From Thermoflexales bacterium (GTDB taxonomy: Bacteria > Chloroflexota > Anaerolineae > J036 > Brachytrichaceae), in NCBI GenBank assembly GCA_017998555.1, contig JAGOCU010000011.1:1-18259 (forward strand): a DNA stretch of 18,259 nucleotides, given 5' to 3'. Each line of letters opens with the position of its first letter. Position 1 is the first letter of the stretch. This document shows positions 13,621-18,259 of this stretch, piece after piece. A model generated the notes under the pieces. That model made no database searches, was not told the DNA's origin, and saw only the letters and a program-made list of their open reading frames with translations. The translations under genes and the position numbers were made by a program.

Positions 13621-13663
13621 GACTCCCGATGACGATCGTGTTCACGATGCGCCTTCGGGAATC
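13621..13663. other. Imperfect palindrome in the rplP-rpmC gap
   Basis: GACTCCCGA at 13621-13629 pairs with TCGGGAATC at 13655-13663 with one mismatch, and an inner ATCGTG (13635-13640) faces CACGAT (13643-13648). Mismatches and a bulge interrupt the middle. It fills most of the 78-nt gap and has no T-run. Confidence 0.5.
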
Positions 13664-13677
13664 TCCGACCATTCCGG

Positions 13678-14094
13678 CTATCCCTGCGCGTCCTTCGACA
13701 CGAATTGGGCCTTGATCGGCAGCTTGTAGGCAGCCTGGACCAACGCCACCTTCGCGATCTCGGCGGTCACGCCCGAGACCTCGAACATGACCCGGCCCGG
13801 CTTGATCACCGCCACCCAGTGATCGACGGAGCCCTTACCCTTGCCCATCCGGGTCTCGGCGGGCTTGGCCGTAATCGGCTTGTCCGGGAAGATGCGGATC
13901 CACATCTTGCCGCGCCGCTTCATCTCGCGCACGATCACGCGCCGAACGGCTTCAATCTGACGGGCGGTTACCCAGCCCGGTTCGATGGCCTGCAGGCCAT
14001 AGTCGCCCGCAGTCACTTCAACGCCGCCCTTGGCCTTGCCGGTCATCCGGCCGCGTTGCTGCTTGCGGAACTTCACTCTTTTCGGCATCAACAT
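13678..14094 (-). CDS. rplP: 50S ribosomal protein L16 (uL16)
   Basis: uL16 is a late 50S protein that touches the A-site tRNA. The 138-residue sequence has MLMPKRVKFRKQQRGRM, then GDYGLQAIEPGWVTARQIEAVRRVIVREMKRRGKMWIRIFPDKPIT, followed by RMGKGKGSVDHWVAVIKPGRVMFE. The start at 14094 follows AGAGGC by about 6 nt; a second ATG at 14088 would also be in frame. It lies 12 nt after rpsC. Confidence 0.97.
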   Translation of the reverse strand: MLMPKRVKFRKQQRGRMTGKAKGGVEVTAGDYGLQAIEPGWVTARQIEAVRRVIVREMKRRGKMWIRIFPDKPITAKPAETRMGKGKGSVDHWVAVIKPGRVMFEVSGVTAEIAKVALVQAAYKLPIKAQFVSKDAQG

Positions 14095-14106
14095 GATTTG
14101 CCTCTT

Positions 14107-14805
14107 TTACCGCTGTTCCTTCGCAGGCGCCTGCTGCGTGCGCGACGGCCGCGAGAGTTCCTCGCGCGGCAGATCGGGCAGCACGTCACCCTTGTAGATC
14201 CACACTTTCACACCGATCTGGCCGAAGGTCGTGAGCGCTTCGCCGCGGGCGAAGTCGATGTCGGCCCGCAGCGTGCTGCGGGGAATCCGGCCTTCCATGA
14301 CCTTGTCGGTGCGCTTCATGTCCGAGCCGTTGAGCCGGCCGGCCACTTCGATCTTGACGCCCAGGGCGCCTCGCTGCATCGTCGCCTGAGCGGCCTTGCG
14401 CATCGCCCGCATGTGCGGGATACGGCGCTCGAGCTGCTGGGCGATGTTGTCAGCCACCAGGGCCGACACCAGGTCGGGCTTGGTGATCTCGTTGATGTCG
14501 AGCTTGACCTTCTTGCTGGTCAGGCGCTCGATCCCCTCGCGCAGGCTCTTGACCGCCGCGCCCTTGCGCCCGATCACCACGCCCGGCCGGGCGGTGTGCA
14601 CGGTCACATGCAACTGATTCGGCGGGAAGCGCTCGATGATGATGTCGCTCACCCCGGCCTTCTCCATCTCGCGCATCAGATACTTGCGCAGGTCATAGTC
14701 CTCTTTCAGGAGCTTTGTGTAGTCGCGCTTGGGCGCAAACCACTTGCTCTTCCAGTCGCGAATGATCCCGATCCGGAAGCCGTAAGGATGTACTTTTCGT
14801 CCCAT
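14107..14805 (-). CDS. rpsC: 30S ribosomal protein S3 (uS3)
   Basis: uS3 forms part of the mRNA entry channel and its helicase activity. The chosen ATG at 14805 gives 232 residues beginning MGRKVHPYGFRIGIIRDWKSKWF; in-frame codons further upstream run into rplV. The KH domain (about 60-110) has the GxxG motif in VVIGRKGAAVKSLREGIERL. The C-terminal domain includes RRIPHMRAMRKAAQ, GRLNGSDMKRTDKVMEGRIPRSTLRADIDF and VWIYKGDVLP. Length is normal; a short tail ends in KEQR. Confidence 0.97.
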   Translation of the reverse strand: MGRKVHPYGFRIGIIRDWKSKWFAPKRDYTKLLKEDYDLRKYLMREMEKAGVSDIIIERFPPNQLHVTVHTARPGVVIGRKGAAVKSLREGIERLTSKKVKLDINEITKPDLVSALVADNIAQQLERRIPHMRAMRKAAQATMQRGALGVKIEVAGRLNGSDMKRTDKVMEGRIPRSTLRADIDFARGEALTTFGQIGVKVWIYKGDVLPDLPREELSRPSRTQQAPAKEQR

Positions 14806-14843
14806 GTGTGTTGCCTTCGGCGCGACAGCCCGCGCCGTATCGG

Positions 14844-15218
14844 TTACTCCGATTCCTTCTCCGAGACCACAACGCTGACGTGCGAGCTGCGGCGAATGAT
14901 CGGGCGGAAGCGCCCGCGGGCCGCGAAGCGCCGCCACTGGCGCAGGGGCGCCCCGTCGACGGTGATCGCGCTCACGATCAGATCGTCGGCGCTCATCTGC
15001 TTGTTCTCAACCGCGTTTGCCACGGCCGAAGCGATCGCCTTGCTGATCGGCTCCGCCGCTGCCTTTGGCGTGAAGCGCAACAGGGAGATCGCCTCAGTCG
15101 CTTTCTTGCCCCGCACGAGATCCGCGACCAGGCGCATTTTCTGCGCGGAGATCGGGATGTCCCTGGAGATCGAGACCGCGGCCTGAGGGCCGACTTTGGA
15201 AGCCAGTCTGGTTGACAT
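14844..15218 (-). CDS. rplV: 50S ribosomal protein L22 (uL22)
   Basis: uL22 lines the nascent-peptide tunnel with a long hairpin. The chosen start at 15218 gives 124 residues (MSTRLASKVGPQAAVSISRD), one nucleotide after the rpsS stop (TAA-T-ATG). Longer in-frame starts would overlap rpsS and lack conservation. Family motifs are PISAQKMRLVADLVRGKKATEAISLLRFTPKAAAEPISKAIASAVANAVEN. The tunnel loop region RQWRRFAARGRFRPIIRRSSHVSVVVSEK is present at the C-terminus. Confidence 0.95.
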   Translation of the reverse strand: MSTRLASKVGPQAAVSISRDIPISAQKMRLVADLVRGKKATEAISLLRFTPKAAAEPISKAIASAVANAVENKQMSADDLIVSAITVDGAPLRQWRRFAARGRFRPIIRRSSHVSVVVSEKESE

Positions 15219-15219
15219 A

Positions 15220-15507
15220 TTAAGCCGCCGCTCCCGCTGTCTTCTCTTCCTTGGCGACGTGCCCGCGGAAGGTTCGCGTAGGGGCAAATTCGCCCAGTTT
15301 GTGGCCGACCATATTCTCGGTGATGTAGATCGGAATATGGCGCCGCCCATCATGGACGGCGATCGTGTGCCCCACCATCTGCGGGAAGATCGTGGATGCG
15401 CGCGACCAGGTCTTGACGACCTTCTTTTCGCTCTTGGTGTTCATGCCCTCGATCCGCTTCAGCAGCTTTGGGTCAACGAACGGGCCTTTCTTGAGTGACC
15501 TTGACAC
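15220..15507 (-). CDS. rpsS: 30S ribosomal protein S19 (uS19)
   Basis: uS19 sits in the 30S head next to uS13 and bridges to the 50S. The 95-residue sequence MSRSLKKGPFVDPKLLKRIE continues to VVKTWSRASTIFPQMVGHTIAVHDGRRHIPIYITENMVGHKLGEFAPTRTFRGHVAKEEK, a full-length match to the family. The start is GTG at 15507, supported by AAGGAGAT that overlaps the rplB stop. Confidence 0.97.
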   Translation of the reverse strand: MSRSLKKGPFVDPKLLKRIEGMNTKSEKKVVKTWSRASTIFPQMVGHTIAVHDGRRHIPIYITENMVGHKLGEFAPTRTFRGHVAKEEKTAGAAA

Positions 15508-15518
15508 GTCCTATCTCC

Positions 15519-16343
15519 TTATTTGCGCCGGCGCACAATCATGACGTTGGTGCGCTTGTTGTTGCGCGTCTTGCGCCCAAGCGCAGGCTTGCCCCACGGT
15601 GTGCGCGGACCGGGCAGACCGATCGGGGTGCGGCCTTCGCCGCCTCCGTGCGGATGGTCACGCGGGCTCATTGCGGTGCCGCGAACCGTCGGCCGAATGC
15701 CGAGATGGCGCTTCTTGCCGGCTTTGCCGAGCTTGATGTTGCCGTGGTCGGTGTTGCCCACCTGCCCGACCGTGGCCATGCAGCGCTGAAGGACCAGGCG
15801 CATTTCGCCGCTGGGCAGACGCACGGTGGCGTACTCGCCTTCCTTGGCCAGCAACTGCGCGCCGACGCCGGCTGAGCGGACCATCTGGCCGCCCTTGCCC
15901 GGACGAAGCTCGATATTGTGAATCATCGTGCCGACCGGCATGTTGGCCAGCGGCAACGCGTTCCCGACCTTGGCCTCAGCGGTTGGGCCGCTGGTGATCA
16001 TGTCGTCGACCTTCAGGCCGATGGGAGCGATGATGTAGCGCTTCTCGCCGTCCGCGTAGAAGAGCAGCGCAATGCGGGCCGAGCGGTTCGGATCGTATTC
16101 GATCGTCGCCACGCGGGCCGGCACGCCGAACTTGTCGCGCTTGAAGTCGATGATGCGATACGCCCGCTTTTCGCCGCCGCCACGATGGTGGACGGTGACT
16201 TTGCCGCGGAAGTTGCGCCCGCCGCTCTTGCGCAGATCGGTAACAAGCGACTTCTCAGGCTCGCTGGCGGTGATGTCGCTGTAATCGTCCAGCGCCATGC
16301 CGCGCCGGCTCGGTGTCGTGGGTTGGAATTTTCTGATCCCCAT
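15519..16343 (-). CDS. rplB: 50S ribosomal protein L2 (uL2)
   Basis: uL2 is essential for subunit association and peptidyl transferase activity. The 274-residue protein opens MGIRKFQPTTPSRRGMALDDY, has GRNFRGKVTVHHRGGGEKRAYRIIDFKRDK in the RNA-binding N-terminal domain, and the C-terminal SPRDHPHGGGEGRTPIGLPGPRTPWGKPALG, including the conserved His of the DHPHGGGEG motif. The end is basic (TRNNKRTNVMIVRRRK). GGAGTGG near the rplW stop serves as ribosome binding site. Confidence 0.98.
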   Translation of the reverse strand: MGIRKFQPTTPSRRGMALDDYSDITASEPEKSLVTDLRKSGGRNFRGKVTVHHRGGGEKRAYRIIDFKRDKFGVPARVATIEYDPNRSARIALLFYADGEKRYIIAPIGLKVDDMITSGPTAEAKVGNALPLANMPVGTMIHNIELRPGKGGQMVRSAGVGAQLLAKEGEYATVRLPSGEMRLVLQRCMATVGQVGNTDHGNIKLGKAGKKRHLGIRPTVRGTAMSPRDHPHGGGEGRTPIGLPGPRTPWGKPALGRKTRNNKRTNVMIVRRRK

Positions 16344-16346
16344 GGA

Positions 16347-16661
16347 TTACGCCACTCCTTCGAAGAGCGCGATTCGATTGCCTGCTTTGACCTGGACCAC
16401 CGCTTTCTTCCACTGCGAAACGCGCGTGATCTGGTTCTGCGTGGCGCCACGCGTGCGCGGGTTGCGCTTGCGCTTGGCGGGCATGACCAGCAGATTGACC
16501 CGGGTGACTGTGACGTTGAAGGCGAGCTCAACCGCCTCTTTGATCTGGGCCTTGTTGGCCTTGGGATCCACGGCGAAACAGTACTGCGGCTGCTCGTAGC
16601 CAGCCTGCCACTGGGTCTTCTCGGTGATGAGCGGTTTGAGGAGAACCTGATACGGATGCAT
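16347..16661 (-). CDS. rplW: 50S ribosomal protein L23 (uL23)
   Basis: uL23 lies at the exit-tunnel rim and docks trigger factor and SRP. The 104-residue protein has MHPYQVLLKPLITEKTQWQ, YCFAVDPKANKAQIKEAVELAFNVTVTRVNLLVMPAKRKRN and a C-terminal KKAVVQVKAGNRIALFEGV segment. CAGGAGTAAGCG precedes the ATG, overlapping the rplD stop. Confidence 0.97.
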   Translation of the reverse strand: MHPYQVLLKPLITEKTQWQAGYEQPQYCFAVDPKANKAQIKEAVELAFNVTVTRVNLLVMPAKRKRNPRTRGATQNQITRVSQWKKAVVQVKAGNRIALFEGVA

Positions 16662-16664
16662 CGC

Positions 16665-17288
16665 TTACTCCTGACCCAGCCACGCGTCGATCTTGCCGAG
16701 CGCGTCCTTGTCGATCACCAGCTGATGGCAGATGAAGATATCGCGGATATTGAGATAGTTGGCCTGCAGCGACTGCGCGTTGGGCAGGTTCGCCACCGAC
16801 TTCTCAACATTGACATTCCGGCCGCCCAGCACAATCAACGGGCGGGTGGTGCCCAGTTTGCGCAGCGCCATGTTCAGATCGCGCGCCTTTGGGGCGGCCA
16901 TCTCGAGCGTGTCGACGACGATGATCTGCTGGTCCGCGGCCTTCTGCGACAGCGCGCTGCGCACAGCGGCCAGGCGCATCTTGCGCGGCATATCAACGTT
17001 GTACGAGCGCACGACCGGGCCAAAAGCCACGCCGCCGCCGCGATGATGCGGGGCCTTGCGGCTGCCCTGGCGGGCATTGCCCGTGCCCTTCTGCTTGAAG
17101 AGCTTCTTGGTCGTGCGATCGACCTCGGCCCGAGTCTTGGCCTTGTGGGTGCCCAGGTGGGCGTTCGCCATTTGGCGCAGATAGGCCTGGTGCATGAGCG
17201 GCTGGCTGACCGGGGCCTCAAAGACCTTCGCGTTCAACTCGACTTCGCCCAGTTCTTCACCGGCCAGGTTGCGTAGTGCTACTTTCAT
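16665..17288 (-). CDS. rplD: 50S ribosomal protein L4 (uL4)
   Basis: uL4 lines the exit tunnel and in E. coli represses the S10 operon. The chosen ATG at 17288 gives 207 residues (MKVALRNLAGEELGEVEL), with AAAGGCG in front; a start further upstream would add only a few weakly supported residues. Conserved segments are TRAEVDRTTKKLFKQKGTGNARQGS, HHRGGGVAFGPVVRSYNVDMPRKMRLAAVRSALS and the nucleotide-binding-like C-terminal RPLIVLGGRNVNVEKSVANLPN. An imperfect hairpin (17311-17332) fills the gap to rplC. Confidence 0.96.
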   Translation of the reverse strand: MKVALRNLAGEELGEVELNAKVFEAPVSQPLMHQAYLRQMANAHLGTHKAKTRAEVDRTTKKLFKQKGTGNARQGSRKAPHHRGGGVAFGPVVRSYNVDMPRKMRLAAVRSALSQKAADQQIIVVDTLEMAAPKARDLNMALRKLGTTRPLIVLGGRNVNVEKSVANLPNAQSLQANYLNIRDIFICHQLVIDKDALGKIDAWLGQE

Positions 17289-17310
17289 TTCGCCTTTAGC
17301 GCATCGCATC

Positions 17311-17332
17311 GCTCCCGCCCGGAGGCGGAAGC
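17311..17332. other. Hairpin in the rplC-rplD gap
   Basis: GCTCCCGCC (17311-17319) pairs with GGCGGAAGC (17324-17332) around a 4-nt CGGA loop with a single mismatch. It lies between the rplC stop and the rplD ribosome binding site. Confidence 0.5.
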
Positions 17333-17343
17333 GCGCGCAGGGT

Positions 17344-18015
17344 TTACTGCTTGCGCCCCTCCTGAATCACGACGATCCCGCCATTGGCCCCCGGCACGGC
17401 GCCGGCAACAGCGATCAGATTGCGCTCTGGATCCACCATCAGCACCTTGAGGTGCGACGATGTTTTCTGCGTGTTGCCGTAGTGGCCGGCCATTTTCTGG
17501 CCCTTCTCGACCCGGCCCGGCGTGGTGCCGGCGCCAATCGAGCCAGGCGCGCGCTCGCGGTCCGAGGCGCCGTGGGTCTTCTTTTGGCGATGGAACCCGT
17601 GGCGCTTGATGTTGCCGGCGAAGCCGCGACCCTTCATGGTCCCGACCACGTCGACATACTCGCCCACGGCAAAGACATCGCATTTGACCGTGCCGCCCTC
17701 AACGAGTTCGGTCGGCTTCTTGGTGCGCGCCTCGATCAGGCGCTTGAGCGGCGGCACGCCTTCCAGCGCGCGGCGATTGGGATGCTTCTCGTTCGGCTTG
17801 AGCTGCCCCAGATGGCCGAGCTCGCCGCGCGTCAGCGCGCCCTTCTTGCGGACCTCGCCAAAACCGAGCTGGGCGGCGTTGTAGCCGTCCTTCTCCAGGG
17901 TCTTGACCTGGGTCACGTAGTTGGGGCCGGCTTCAATCACCGTTGCGCCCATGACATTGCCCTTCTCATCGAAGAGCTGTGTCATCCCCACTTTGCGTCC
18001 AATAATCTTCTTCAT
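17344..18015 (-). CDS. rplC: 50S ribosomal protein L3 (uL3)
   Basis: uL3 is an early 50S assembly protein that reaches the peptidyl transferase centre. The 223-residue protein begins MKKIIGRKVGMTQLFDEKG and includes VTQVKTLEKDGYNAAQLGFG. The conserved core reads MKGRGFAGNIKRHGFHRQKKTHGASDRERAPGSIGAGTTPGRVEKGQKMAGHYG, with the usual G/R-rich tip (the FH of the common DFHRAPGS is RE here). It ends VPGANGGIVVIQEGRKQ. The ribosome binding site (GGCGA) is weak. Confidence 0.97.
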   Translation of the reverse strand: MKKIIGRKVGMTQLFDEKGNVMGATVIEAGPNYVTQVKTLEKDGYNAAQLGFGEVRKKGALTRGELGHLGQLKPNEKHPNRRALEGVPPLKRLIEARTKKPTELVEGGTVKCDVFAVGEYVDVVGTMKGRGFAGNIKRHGFHRQKKTHGASDRERAPGSIGAGTTPGRVEKGQKMAGHYGNTQKTSSHLKVLMVDPERNLIAVAGAVPGANGGIVVIQEGRKQ

Positions 18016-18052
18016 GTCAGTGTTTCGCCCGCCGGGCCGCCCGAAAGCGGTT

Positions 18053-18064
18053 GCAGCGCGCTGC
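18053..18064. other. Short palindrome in the rpsJ-rplC gap
   Basis: GCAGCGCGCTGC is an exact 12-nt palindrome starting about 4 nt after the rpsJ stop. It is part of a 52-nt GC-rich gap. As a hairpin it would be small, and its role is uncertain. Confidence 0.3.
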
Positions 18065-18067
18065 GCT

Positions 18068-18259
18068 CTACAGCTTGATCTCGATGTCGACGCCCGCCGG
18101 CAGGTTCAACCGCATCAGCGTGTCAATCGTCTTTGAATCCGGATCAAGCACGTCGATCAGCCGCTTGTGCGTGCGGATCTCGAAATGCTCGTGCGAATCC
18201 TTGTCGATGAACGGCGATCGGCGCACGGTGTAGCGCTCGATCCGGGTCGGCAGGGGCAC
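18068..18259 (-). CDS. rpsJ: 30S ribosomal protein S10 (uS10), C-terminal part
   Basis: uS10 is a 30S head protein that also forms a transcription antitermination complex with NusB. Sixty-four codons are visible, ending IDVLDPDSKTIDTLMRLNLPAGVDIEIKL. The conserved PLPTRIERYTVRRSPFIDKDSHEHFEIRTHKRLID region is complete. The first codon in the window, GTG at the edge, encodes the Val of the conserved GPVPLPT and is not the start; about 38 N-terminal residues lie outside. It heads the S10 operon order, so the promoter and possibly rpsL, rpsG, fusA and tuf would be to the right. Confidence 0.96.
   Translation of the reverse strand: MPLPTRIERYTVRRSPFIDKDSHEHFEIRTHKRLIDVLDPDSKTIDTLMRLNLPAGVDIEIKL

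Noticed and set aside
13705..15186. 493-codon open frame on the plus strand, opposite rplP, rpsC and rplV
   Set aside because: It is exactly antisense to well-conserved ribosomal genes; high GC at third codon positions leaves few stops in this frame, and its translation has no recognisable motif.
14844..15353. Longer rplV start (169 residues)
   Set aside because: The extra N-terminus is a frame-shifted read of rpsS; the ATG at 15218, one nucleotide after the rpsS stop, gives the conserved protein length.
15918..17276. 452-codon open frame on the plus strand, opposite rplB, rplW and rplD
   Set aside because: Same antisense shadow effect; His/Arg/Asp-rich sequence without domain signature, no ribosome binding site context.

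Overview
The window is one long, almost gene-saturated ribosomal protein cluster on the minus strand, from a GC-rich bacterium. Read in the direction of transcription (high to low coordinates) it runs rpsJ (cut by the window edge), rplC, rplD, rplW, rplB, rpsS, rplV, rpsC, rplP, rpmC, rpsQ, rplN, rplX, rplE, rpsN, rpsH, rplF, rplR, rpsE, rpmD, rplO, secY, adk, map, rpmJ, rpsM, rpsK, rpsD, rpoA, rplQ, truA, rplM, rpsI, rplS. This joins the classical S10, spc and alpha operons, followed by the truA-rplM-rpsI block and a terminal rplS. Several junctions overlap or abut (ATGA at rpmC/rpsQ and rpoA/rplQ, GTGA at secY/adk, TGATG at rplN/rplX, a 23-nt overlap at rpsE/rpmD), which suggests a co-transcribed, translationally coupled unit.

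The only plus-strand gene is the C-terminal end of a secreted or surface-type protein (nt 2-253). It has a fibronectin III/Ig-like repeat tail and ends in a short 'MLPIVRR' motif. Similar 'YLPLV(x)R' tails are common on exported proteins of Chloroflexota, so together with the GC content and gene order I favour Chloroflexota (Anaerolineae or a relative). That assignment is inference and needs a tree. The gene converges on rplS, and a 22-bp perfect hairpin lies between them as a likely bidirectional terminator.

The cluster encodes most of the small and large subunit assembly proteins, the RNA polymerase alpha subunit, the protein-export channel SecY, adenylate kinase, methionine aminopeptidase and a tRNA pseudouridine synthase. 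No promoter could be assigned. The S10 promoter must lie beyond the right edge, and the 174-nt rpsM-rpsK gap is the most likely place for an internal one.

No mobile element, CRISPR array, tRNA or rRNA was seen, and no undescribed gene system is present. Points worth a second look are: (i) a 60-residue S14 that is short like the zinc form but has lost three of the four zinc cysteines, while S4 and L36 keep theirs; (ii) no infA between map and rpmJ; (iii) a pair of near-identical palindromes flanking rplS, with outer stems that differ but still pair; (iv) perfect or near-perfect hairpins in most intercistronic gaps longer than about 35 nt; (v) rplS at the end of the rplM-rpsI block. No gap exceeds 300 bases; the larger ones are 254-389, 5013-5186 and 5765-5930, each described below.
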